Assembly: GCA_017964115.1 (NCBI GenBank)
Contig: JAGCSL010000013.1
Location: 1-18,955 of the forward strand
Origin: Candidatus Saccharimonadota bacterium
Lineage (GTDB): Bacteria > Patescibacteriota > Saccharimonadia > Saccharimonadales > Saccharimonadaceae
Length of the DNA stretch: 18,955 bases
Reading direction: 5' to 3'
The notes below the pieces were generated by a model. It was not told where the DNA came from, did not search any database, and worked only from the letters and a program-made list of their open reading frames with translations. Both the position numbers and the translations under genes were made by a program. Below are positions 12,431 to 18,955 of this stretch, piece by piece. How positions within the stretch are numbered: position 1 is the first letter of the stretch; each line of letters begins with the position of its first letter.

Positions 12431-14176
12431 ATGTTTATGTCGCGCCGATCGCGTTATTTATTGATGCAAATTGTTATTTTTGTGGCGCTTTCTGTGGCAG
12501 TTGTGCGATTATTTTTGGTTCAAATTGTAGAACATCGTAAATATGTCGATGCAGCCAGCGAAATTCGTATCTCAAAGTACTCATTACTGGCAAAACGTGG
12601 CGAAGTTTATATGATGGACGGCAAGAATGCGACAACGCCAGTGATTATGAATGAACGCACGTGGTTAGTTTTTGTTGATCCGAGCTATGTGGAAGATAAG
12701 GATAAAGTTCAGGCGCAACTGACGAATATTCTAGGCAACCAGATGATTACGACTTGGGATAAAGTTTGGCAAGACATGACTAAAGGTTATGTCGAAGTGG
12801 CGAAACATGTGAATTACGAGACAATTACGAAGGTAAAAGAAGCGAATTTGCGCGGCGTGGGGCAGAAAGAAACGTCTAGACGCGTATATCCGGCTGGAAA
12901 ATTGGGTTCGCAGCTACTGGGTTTCATTAATGCGGAAGGTACTGGCACGGGTCTGGAAGGTTCGCTGAACGATAGGTTGTCTGGTAAAAATGGTATGTTG
13001 AAGACGATTACGGATGTTAATCAGATTCCGTTGTCGATTGGCGACGATAATATCGAAATACCAGCTGAGGATGGCGAAAACATCGTTCTGACGGTAGACG
13101 AGAATATTCAACGCAAAATCGAGAAAATACTCAAGACGCGGATGGAGAAGAATCGGGCAATTACGGCAGCGAGTGCAATTGTGATGGATCCAAATACTGG
13201 CAAAATCATGGCGATGGCGAATTATCCTACTTATAATCCAGAGAAATATTACAAGGTTAAAGACGCAAAGGTGTTTATTAATCGGGTGGCTGAATCGCCG
13301 TACGAGCCGGCTTCGGTATGTAAGACTTTCACATATGCGGCGGCAATTAATGAGGGCGTATTAAGTCCGACGGATACTTATTATAACCGTGGCTATACTT
13401 ATGTAGAAGATCGTAAAATGCAGAATGCTTTGACGAACACGGCACTTGGGACTATTACTTTCCGGACGGCATTAGACTATTCATTTAATACGGGTTCAAT
13501 TGAAGCATTGCGACGTTTGGGTGGCGGTAGTATTACCAAGGCGGCGCGCACGAAACTCTATAATTATTTGACAAATAACTTTGGTTTAGGAAAGCGTACG
13601 GGAATTGAAATTTATGATGCGCCTGGCATTATTATTAGTCCGGAAGAAGATGAAGGAAATGCAGTACGTTATGCAAATATGACCTTTGGGCAAGGTATGG
13701 ATTTGACGATGTTGCAGGTAGCGGCGGCCTTTTCTTCATTAGTGAATGGCGGAAAATATTACGAGCCAACGATTGTTGCGGGACAAATGAAGAATGGTGC
13801 TTTCTATAAAGATGAGGACAAGATGGCGATTCGGCAAACAATTTCGGAGAATACGAGTACGCAGATGCGTTCGATGCTAGAAGAAGTACGAAGCAAAGAA
13901 GTCCCACGTTCGGGTGATAAGGCTGGATATAAGATTGGGATTAAAACCGGTACATCGGAGACCTATGACGCGAGCGGTAAATATACTTCCGATGCGACCA
14001 TCGCGAGTGTGATTGGTTATGGTCGCACGAATAAGAGCGGCTCATTGCCGGAGTATGTGGTAATGATTCGTCTGGACGGTAGTAGTTTGCTATGGGGCTC
14101 GCTAGATGCGGTACCAGTATTTACCGAGATTAGTAATTATTTGTTAGAATATTTAAGAATAGAGCCGATAAAATAG
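12431..14176 (+). CDS. ftsI: Septal peptidoglycan transpeptidase FtsI (PBP3-type)
   Basis: A 581-aa class B penicillin-binding protein that cross-links septal peptidoglycan outside the membrane. A single N-terminal membrane helix (about 8-28, LLMQIVIFVALSVAVVRLFL) is followed by the dimerisation domain with LLAKRGEVYMMDG. The transpeptidase domain has the three active-site motifs: S295-V-C-K298, S351-F-N353 and K505-T-G-T508. No PASTA repeats are present. ATG 12431 is the first codon after the TATAAT box and fits a leaderless start; ATG 12437 is the alternative. mraY begins 15 bp after the stop. A stand-alone PBP2-type role is less likely, given the position in the dcw cluster. Confidence 0.95.
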   Translation: MFMSRRSRYLLMQIVIFVALSVAVVRLFLVQIVEHRKYVDAASEIRISKYSLLAKRGEVYMMDGKNATTPVIMNERTWLVFVDPSYVEDKDKVQAQLTNILGNQMITTWDKVWQDMTKGYVEVAKHVNYETITKVKEANLRGVGQKETSRRVYPAGKLGSQLLGFINAEGTGTGLEGSLNDRLSGKNGMLKTITDVNQIPLSIGDDNIEIPAEDGENIVLTVDENIQRKIEKILKTRMEKNRAITAASAIVMDPNTGKIMAMANYPTYNPEKYYKVKDAKVFINRVAESPYEPASVCKTFTYAAAINEGVLSPTDTYYNRGYTYVEDRKMQNALTNTALGTITFRTALDYSFNTGSIEALRRLGGGSITKAARTKLYNYLTNNFGLGKRTGIEIYDAPGIIISPEEDEGNAVRYANMTFGQGMDLTMLQVAAAFSSLVNGGKYYEPTIVAGQMKNGAFYKDEDKMAIRQTISENTSTQMRSMLEEVRSKEVPRSGDKAGYKIGIKTGTSETYDASGKYTSDATIASVIGYGRTNKSGSLPEYVVMIRLDGSSLLWGSLDAVPVFTEISNYLLEYLRIEPIK

Positions 14177-14191
14177 AAAGGAAGTTGGCAG

Positions 14192-15223
14192 ATGATAAAT
14201 GATATAAATTCAAGAATCGGGTATGAGCTAGTTGTTGCTCTAGGCGCCTTCTTGCTTTCAATGTTTTTGACGCCAATTTATACGACTTTTGCTTATAAGC
14301 ACAAACTCTGGAAACGACAGAAAAGTGTCGCGGTGACAGGCGAGCAGCTTACGGTCATGAATAAGTTGCATAAAGATAAAATTAAACGCCATTTTCCTAC
14401 TATGGCGGGCATGATTATGCTCGTGACGGTACCGGTGGTACTGATTACTTGTAACGGCCTGGATCGTGGTCAAACTTGGCTACCGATTGCGGCTTTTGTG
14501 GGTGGCGGTTTGATTGGATTTATCGATGATACGATTAATTTGTTTGGCAAAAATTCGGCGGCTGGCTTGCGTGCGCCAGTGAAGTTTGCGATGATTACGG
14601 CCCTAGGTGCGGCCTTGGGCTGGTTCTTTGCGGTGAAATTGGGGTGGACTTCGGTGATGGTGCCGTACGTGGGCCCAATTAATATTGGCGTAGTGGGGAT
14701 GATTGTGTTATTTGCTTTTGCGGTGGTTGCGACGGGCAATGCAGTAAATATTTCGGATGGTCTTGATGGCTTGGCGGGTGGCTTGGCGATGCTAGCTTAC
14801 GGTTCGTATGGTATTATTGCGCTTTTGCAAGAACAATGGTTCTTGGCGGCCTTTTGTTTCATTGTGTTGGGCGCATTACTTTCCTATATTTGGTTTAACG
14901 TATATCCAGCGCGCTTCATGATGGGCGATACGGGGTCATTTGCGCTTGGTGCAGGTCTTGGCGTGGTAGCGATGATGACGAACTCGTTCTTGTTGCTGCC
15001 AATTATCGGTGCTTTGTTTGTGGTCGAAGCTGGAAGCTCATTGATTCAAATTTGCTCCAAGAAATTCTTCCGTAAAAAAGTTTTCATTTCAGCGCCACTG
15101 CATCATCACTTACAGGCGAAAGGTTGGGAAGAGAGTAAAGTCGTAATGCGCTTCTGGGTGATTGGTGGCGTGACGGCGATGCTAGGTATCTTCTTGGCGA
15201 TGGGTGGGGGCATTATTAAGTGA
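14192..15223 (+). CDS. mraY: Phospho-MurNAc-pentapeptide transferase MraY
   Basis: A 343-aa polytopic enzyme that joins UDP-MurNAc-pentapeptide to undecaprenyl phosphate, giving lipid I at the inner face of the membrane. Motifs in order: NKLHKDKIKRHFPTMAGM (variant of the KxxTPTMGG stretch), GFIDDTINLF with the paired catalytic-site aspartates, NAVNISDGLDGLAGG, GDTGSFALG and the cytoplasmic PLHHHLQAKGWEE histidine triplet. About ten hydrophobic segments are visible. The ATG follows AAAGGAAG with 7 nt spacing. It overlaps ftsW by 4 bp (GTGA), which implies translational coupling. Confidence 0.97.
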   Translation: MINDINSRIGYELVVALGAFLLSMFLTPIYTTFAYKHKLWKRQKSVAVTGEQLTVMNKLHKDKIKRHFPTMAGMIMLVTVPVVLITCNGLDRGQTWLPIAAFVGGGLIGFIDDTINLFGKNSAAGLRAPVKFAMITALGAALGWFFAVKLGWTSVMVPYVGPINIGVVGMIVLFAFAVVATGNAVNISDGLDGLAGGLAMLAYGSYGIIALLQEQWFLAAFCFIVLGALLSYIWFNVYPARFMMGDTGSFALGAGLGVVAMMTNSFLLLPIIGALFVVEAGSSLIQICSKKFFRKKVFISAPLHHHLQAKGWEESKVVMRFWVIGGVTAMLGIFLAMGGGIIK

Positions 15224-16401
15224 GAAAACACCGGCCGGATTTCACGATTCTGTTGTTGACGGTGGGGCTGATGGCGGCCGGACTGATTATTGTGTATGCG
15301 ATTGGGCCGCGGGCGGCGCAATCGGAAGGTCTGCCGACGGATTTCTATTTTTCGGGGCATCTAAAGAGTGTTTTTGCAGCTATTATAGCTATTTTGGTAG
15401 GTGCTTTCATCCCATATAAGAATTACGGAAAAATTGGGAAGTGGAGCGTGATTATTGCATTGGCGTTGTGCTTTTTAACAGGTTTGTTGGGGCGTGCTGG
15501 CGTGGAATCGTTGATAATCTGCGATGAAGGCGCATGTCGTGCGATACGCTTGCCGATTGTAGGTAGTCTTCAGCCGGCAGAGCTGCTGAAGTTGGCGGTG
15601 TTGTTTTATGGTTCGTGGTTAGTAGCGGATCGACGGAAGAATAAGCAATTAGATAAAAGTGAATTTTGGATACCGATGATTGCGCTAATTGCGGCGATTG
15701 CTTTTTCGGTAGCGTTTTTGGAGAAAGACTTAGGTAGTACAGTGGTGATTTTCGCGATGCTAGGCGTAATGATGTTTGTGGGTGAAATGCCATGGAAGCA
15801 GTTAGGCATTTTTGGGCTAGTAATAGCAATCTGCGCAGTATTGTTGGTGCAAATTGCGCCACACCGATTGACGCGCTTGGCGAGCTTTAGCGGCGAAGGC
15901 GACGATTTTCATATTATGAATTCGTTAATTGGTTTTGGTACTGGTGGTGCGTTTGGCGTCGGATTGGGAAATAGTGTACAGACGACCGGATATTTGCCGG
16001 AGGCACCAAGTGATTCGATTTTCTCGGTAGTGGGCGAAGCGTGGGGGTTTGTTGGCGCGGTGGCAATTTTAGTCGTCTACGCGGCGTTGATGTATCGAAT
16101 AATTGATGTCTCACGTAAGACGGGCGATGAAGAGCGGAGTTTCTTTGCGCTAGGGGTTTTTGCCTGGATTTTTGCCCATGTTATAATTAACGTAGGCGGG
16201 ATGTTGGCCTTGATTCCGATGAAAGGTATCACGCTGCCATTCCTTAGCCACGGTGGCTCGAGCATGATGTTTGTTGCGTTAGCCATTGGTGTAATATTGC
16301 AAATATCGTCATGGACGAAAAGAGAAGTAATCGATGAAGATTCTAGTAGTAGGCGGGGGCAGCGGGGGACACGTTACGCCGGTAGTCGCCGTCGTACGTG
16401 A
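15220..16401 (+). CDS. ftsW: SEDS peptidoglycan glycosyltransferase FtsW
   Basis: A 393-aa SEDS-family glycan polymerase that works with FtsI at the septum. The start is GTG 15220, overlapping the mraY stop, with GGTGGGGG 9 nt upstream. SEDS motifs: LQPAELLKLAVLFY, GNSVQTTGYLPEAPSDSIF with the conserved Asp, EAWGFVGA, and PMKGITLPFLSHGGSS. About ten membrane segments. The C-terminus is a basic Ser/Arg-rich tail (SSSRRGQRGTRYAGSRRR) encoded by DNA that overlaps murG by 68 bp. Position after mraY favours FtsW over RodA. Confidence 0.95.
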   Translation: MRKHRPDFTILLLTVGLMAAGLIIVYAIGPRAAQSEGLPTDFYFSGHLKSVFAAIIAILVGAFIPYKNYGKIGKWSVIIALALCFLTGLLGRAGVESLIICDEGACRAIRLPIVGSLQPAELLKLAVLFYGSWLVADRRKNKQLDKSEFWIPMIALIAAIAFSVAFLEKDLGSTVVIFAMLGVMMFVGEMPWKQLGIFGLVIAICAVLLVQIAPHRLTRLASFSGEGDDFHIMNSLIGFGTGGAFGVGLGNSVQTTGYLPEAPSDSIFSVVGEAWGFVGAVAILVVYAALMYRIIDVSRKTGDEERSFFALGVFAWIFAHVIINVGGMLALIPMKGITLPFLSHGGSSMMFVALAIGVILQISSWTKREVIDEDSSSRRGQRGTRYAGSRRRT

Positions 16402-17506
16402 GATTTGGAAAATTCGCCCACGTGCCAAGATTGATTTTTGGACCGACAAAAAATATTACAAAAATGCCCGCAAGATAACAATCGAGAACGGGATGGATGT
16501 CGATATTAAAAAGGTAGCGGCTGGCAAACTACGCCGTTATGCTAATTTTAGCTTTATGGATTATTTACGCCATTTTGACATCGTACTGAATAATTTTGTC
16601 GATTTCTTCAAGACAATTGGCGGCTTCTTACAGAGCTTCTTTAGGTTGCTCTTTAGGCGCCCAGATGTGATTTTTTTGAAGGGTGGCTATGTTTGTTTGC
16701 CGGTCGGGCTTGCGGCAAGATTATTACGAGTTCCGTATGTAATTCACGACAGCGATGCGACGCCGGGATTAACGAATCGTATGCTAGCTAAGAAGGCGGC
16801 AAAGATTGCGACTGGGATGCCGCTAAGCTATTATTCTTATCCAGAGGAGAGGGCTGAGTGGACAGGGATTCCGATTAGCGAAGAATTCCGACCAGTATCT
16901 GAGCATAAGCAGAAGACCCTGAAGAAAGAACTTGGCTTCGATCCGGATAAGAAACTAGTACTAGCAACGGGTGGTTCGTTGGGTGCAGAGGATATTAATC
17001 TAACGATGCGGGAAATTTTACCGGAAGTACTAAAGAGAACATCGGTGATGTTAGTAGCGGGACGTGAGCGTTATCCGGAAATGCTAGACTTGAAAGAGTA
17101 CGAGAAATGGGAAGATGGCGAATTAAAGTCTAATTTTCGGATGATTGAGTTTTCGAGTGAAATGTGGAAGCTGTTTGGTGCGGCAGATATCGTAATCTCG
17201 CGCGCGGGCGCCTCAACGATGACGGAATTGTCCGCAATGGCAAAACCAGTGATTATGGTGCCGAACGAGGACTTGCCGGGTTTTCATCAAGTTAAGAACG
17301 CGAAGGCCTATGAGAAGGCTGAGGCGGCAATAGTAGTGTCTGACACAAAAATGATGAAGAAGCCGGAGTTGTTACAGGAAGCAATTTTCCATCTATTACG
17401 TAGTGAGAGAGATTGCGACAAATTGTCAGTGAACTTGCATAGTTTTACGAAGGAAAATGCAGCCGAGAGTTTGGCGAATATGGTAATTAGCGTCGCCAAA
17501 GATTAG
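16334..17506 (+). CDS. murG: UDP-GlcNAc:lipid I GlcNAc transferase MurG
   Basis: A 390-aa GT28-family enzyme that adds GlcNAc to lipid I, forming lipid II on the cytoplasmic face. The N-terminal glycine loop GGGSGGHVTP (about 7-16) binds the acceptor side. The C-terminal Rossmann half has ATGGSLGAEDIN, then SRAGASTMTELSAMAKP and NEDLPGFHQVKNA, which bind UDP-GlcNAc. ATG 16334 has AGAGAAG upstream and lies inside ftsW, overlapping it by 68 bp. It is the last gene of the operon; the tRNA-Glu promoter begins 6 bp after the stop. Confidence 0.96.
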   Translation: MKILVVGGGSGGHVTPVVAVVREIWKIRPRAKIDFWTDKKYYKNARKITIENGMDVDIKKVAAGKLRRYANFSFMDYLRHFDIVLNNFVDFFKTIGGFLQSFFRLLFRRPDVIFLKGGYVCLPVGLAARLLRVPYVIHDSDATPGLTNRMLAKKAAKIATGMPLSYYSYPEERAEWTGIPISEEFRPVSEHKQKTLKKELGFDPDKKLVLATGGSLGAEDINLTMREILPEVLKRTSVMLVAGRERYPEMLDLKEYEKWEDGELKSNFRMIEFSSEMWKLFGAADIVISRAGASTMTELSAMAKPVIMVPNEDLPGFHQVKNAKAYEKAEAAIVVSDTKMMKKPELLQEAIFHLLRSERDCDKLSVNLHSFTKENAAESLANMVISVAKD

Positions 17507-17511
17507 GCGAC

Positions 17512-17540
17512 TTGCCAAAAGCAGATTATTTTGTTAGAAT
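17512..17540 (+). promoter_or_regulatory. Promoter of tRNA-Glu
   Basis: TTGCCA (17512-17517), 17-bp spacer ending in TGT, TAGAAT (17535-17540), 9 nt before the tRNA. Confidence 0.8.
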
Positions 17541-17549
17541 AGTAGCACT

Positions 17550-17625
17550 GGTCACGTCGTCTAGTGGTTAGGACTCCAGGTTTTCATCCTGGCAATCGTG
17601 GGTTCGATTCCCACCGTGATCACCA
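17550..17625 (+). tRNA. tRNA-Glu(TTC), CCA encoded
   Basis: GGTCACG pairs with CGTGATC (one G-U), then A and CCA (17623-17625). The anticodon stem CCAGG/CCTGG closes the loop TTTTCAT, anticodon TTC. The T-loop GGTTCGATTCC is canonical. Length 76 nt. Confidence 0.95.
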
Positions 17626-17635
17626 TGTTGAATTT

Positions 17636-17663
17636 AAAAAGTATCCCGTGAGGGATACTTTTT
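17636..17663 (+). terminator. Intrinsic terminator of tRNA-Glu
   Basis: A 12-bp stem AAAAAGTATCCC/GGGATACTTTTT with loop GTGA ends in the T-run. Confidence 0.9.
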
Positions 17664-17764
17664 GGTGTCATTTTAGTGGTTTTGTAAAAGTGGCTTTTAC
17701 AGTTTTATGGTACAAAATAACAGAGGTAGAGTCTTACTAAGATAAAAGCAACATTTATTAATTA

Positions 17765-17793
17765 TTGACTTTTTTATGAGAATCTGCTATAAT
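17765..17793 (+). promoter_or_regulatory. Very strong promoter of the large RNA
   Basis: TTGACT (17765-17770), 17-bp spacer ending in TGC, and a perfect TATAAT (17788-17793). The predicted start is near 17800. The 100 bp before it hold only a 7-bp hairpin (GTAAAAG/CTTTTAC, 17684-17700). Confidence 0.9.
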
Positions 17794-17799
17794 GAGAAT

Positions 17800-18695
17800 C
17801 ACTTTGGGGGGAGGCACATTACCAGGAGAGAGGAGATCAGATGATCAACCTTTCGCACCCGCCTTAAGGTTATGATCCGTGACTGCATCGGGTCTATTAC
17901 AAAGGACAGTGCAGTGGAAAGGGACGAACTTTCCGAGCCAGATATGTACAATCGCTATAGTACAGATGCGGTTGAGACGCATCAAGGTTCGGGTAGCTCC
18001 CGACCTTTAGCTGCCGACGGGTAAGCGAAAGTACAAAACGTGGTCCCATAATGCACGGGACGAGAAATGACTTTGGTATTGCCCATTCGGGTTTTTTCCG
18101 GATGGGGCGATATCGAAGTCCGCTCAGTCGCCTGCGATGGCCACGTAGACGATTGACACGTTAAGCTGATTTACAAGGCAGAAGGTATAGCCCCCATATG
18201 GGGGGCAAGTGCATAATCCTTCGTCAGCTTGTAGCGATCCGTACATATCTGGCTCCCGACCGACCATCATGAGTCAAGGTAACTATCAACCGAGCAGTTT
18301 TGTCGTGGTTGCAGCGCAAAAAGTGCAACGAGGAAAACGCGCCTCGAGAGAGGAATTTTGTTCGACTTCTTGGTAGATTAGGCGCGGTGCGCCACTAAGG
18401 ATGTGCGGGCGCGCATATCCACTACTAAACATGACTCCATAATGCGCGGAGTACAACAGCCTGGCGGCATGCGGCGAGCCCAGAAGGAGGCTCGCCCCCG
18501 GACCGCACCTTGTTGTTCTTAGCGTTATCCGGCCGGTAACGCAACAGACATGTTGAGCCGATTAGAAGATATGCAGAGGTATTATATTTTAGCGCATAAA
18601 ACCTCTGCCGGCTCGAGAAACCTCGGACAGATCCTTTCTCCCGAAACTAAAAAAGGGCGCCTTCCACTTATTTAAGTTGGAAGACGCCCATTTTT
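17800..18695 (+). ncRNA. Large structured non-coding RNA, about 890 nt, unassigned
   Basis: Between the promoter and the terminator at 18655 I see no plausible ORF on either strand, but very dense helices. A closing stem joins the ends: 17825-17838 with 18630-18641, about 12 bp with a G-U pair and a 2-nt bulge. A perfect 15-bp helix links 17935-17949 with 18241-18255, extended by ATCGCTA/TAGCGAT (17951-17957 with 18232-18238). Local hairpins include 17843-17852/17866-17877, GGAAAG/CTTTCC (17916-17934), GATGCG/CGCATC (17965-17983), a 22-bp stem 18069-18120, GCCCCC/GGGGGC (18190-18206), GCGAGCC/GGCTCGC (18474-18495), GCGTTA/TAACGC (18522-18542) and GAGCCG..GCAGAGGT with ACCTCTGCCGGCTC (18555-18614). 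Size, structure and tRNA neighbour recall the giant RNA classes GOLLD and ROOL; membership is not shown. Function unknown. Confidence 0.8.
18655..18695 (+). terminator. Terminator of the large RNA
   Basis: GGGCG-CTTCCA pairs with TGGAAG-CGCCC (one mismatch) around an 11-nt loop, then ATTTTT. Confidence 0.9.
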
Positions 18696-18701
18696 CATGC
18701 T

Positions 18702-18722
18702 CTCAGCTAAGCTGAGTTTTTT
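18702..18722 (+). terminator. Second, tandem terminator
   Basis: CTCAGC pairs with GCTGAG around TAA, followed by T6 (18717-18722). A backup 7 nt after the first terminator's T-run suggests heavy transcription that must be stopped. Confidence 0.85.
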
Positions 18723-18730
18723 AGCTTTCA

Positions 18731-18757
18731 AAAAGCGCCCCTCACCGTGAGGGGCGC
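18731..18757 (-). terminator. Terminator of the right-edge minus-strand gene
   Basis: GCGCCCCTCA/TGAGGGGCGC is a perfect 10-bp stem with loop CCG; on the minus strand TTTTT follows. It lies about 90 nt after the stop at 18849; I see nothing else certain in that stretch. Confidence 0.85.
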
Positions 18758-18848
18758 TGTAATACCGGAGGTATATGTAATGCGACAACAAGCCGCGTGA
18801 AGTCAATGTTGAGATGCGCGTTTGGTGGGCATCATCTGGGTGCTTTGA

Positions 18849-18955
18849 TTAGTCGAAGAGAGAGCCGAGTGCACCGAGGGCCAGCAGTTCGCCGAGGCCA
18901 GGTGCCATACCGCCGCGCTGGGGATCCTTGAGAGAGAAGCACATGATCATCATCA
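18849..18955 (-). CDS. C-terminal end of an unrecognised minus-strand protein
   Basis: Reading from the right edge on the minus strand, one frame ends in TAA at 18851-18849. About 35 residues are visible, including MCFSLKDPQRGGMAPGLGEL and the ending ALGALGSLFD. ATG codons occur right at the edge (18953, 18950, 18944), so the start could lie there or beyond the window. No ribosome site can be judged. Gly/Leu-rich ending; no family recognised. Confidence 0.45.
   Translation of the reverse strand, partial: MMIMCFSLKDPQRGGMAPGLGELLALGALGSLFD

Noticed and set aside
5365..17506. UGA recoding as in some CPR lineages
   Set aside because: rsmH, mraY and ftsW end naturally at TGA at the expected family length, so TGA is a stop here.
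17800..18695. tmRNA, RNase P RNA, SRP RNA, rRNA or group I/II intron
   Set aside because: No tRNA-like CCA end or tag ORF, no recalled RNase P core text (GGAAAGTCCGGGC or ACAGAAA), no SRP GGAAGCAGC-type loop, no rRNA signature and no domain V hairpin were seen. This is by eye only; a covariance-model search would settle it.
18780..18800. Six-codon ORF after GGAGGT (MRQQAA)
   Set aside because: Too short to support; it lies in the 3' untranslated stretch of the minus-strand gene, and the GGAGGT is part of a small ATACC/GGTAT palindrome.

Overview
The window is a compact bacterial chromosome segment of medium G+C. It carries a peptidoglycan and cell-division (dcw/mra) cluster, a typA gene, four CCA-encoding tRNA genes, several small unrecognised genes and one very large non-coding transcription unit. 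Conserved genes end in TGA as well as TAA and TAG, so the code looks standard. A reduced dcw cluster (rsmH, ftsL-like, ftsI, mraY, ftsW, murG, without murE/F/D between), a DUF1704 protein, leaderless promoters and many short orphan proteins suggest a small-genome member of the Candidate Phyla Radiation, most likely Saccharibacteria (TM7). This is inference from gene order and style; no marker gene was searched.

Layout. 1-3400: the end of an unknown gene, tRNA-Leu(GAG), two divergent unknown small genes, a secreted membrane-anchored protein, a 64-bp tandem repeat containing the tRNA-Lys 3' end, tRNA-Lys(TTT, minus) and tRNA-Val(GAC). 3392-7335: a long imperfect hairpin, typA, a DUF1704 metallopeptidase-like gene and a small membrane protein. 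7396-8592 (minus): a membrane protein with two RanBP2-type zinc fingers and a TTG start. 8825-9395: AT-rich DNA with one doubtful ORF and a pair of 21-bp inverted repeats. 9396-17506: the dcw cluster, rsmH, a 20-codon ORF, a structured segment, ftsL-like, then an island of three small minus-strand genes richer in G+C, then ftsI-mraY-ftsW-murG. 17550-18722: tRNA-Glu(TTC) and a roughly 890-nt structured RNA unit with no ORF. The right edge holds the 3' end of a minus-strand gene.

How it works together. The dcw genes make and export the lipid-linked peptidoglycan precursor (MraY, MurG) and polymerise and cross-link it at the septum (FtsW, FtsI, with FtsL as scaffold). rsmH, ftsI and the DUF1704 gene each have a TATAAT box exactly 6 nt before their ATG, which implies leaderless mRNAs. 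mraY, ftsW and murG follow ftsI by short gaps or overlaps.

The most striking object is the non-coding unit at about 17800-18695. It has the strongest consensus promoter in the window, a closing stem joining its two ends, a 15-bp perfect helix linking segments about 290 nt apart, and an internally duplicated hairpin module whose stems changed together while the loop stayed the same. It does not look like tmRNA, RNase P RNA, SRP RNA, rRNA or a group I/II intron by the motifs I can recall. It is a candidate giant ornate RNA. A second candidate system is the leader element shared by two of the small minus-strand genes inside the dcw cluster.
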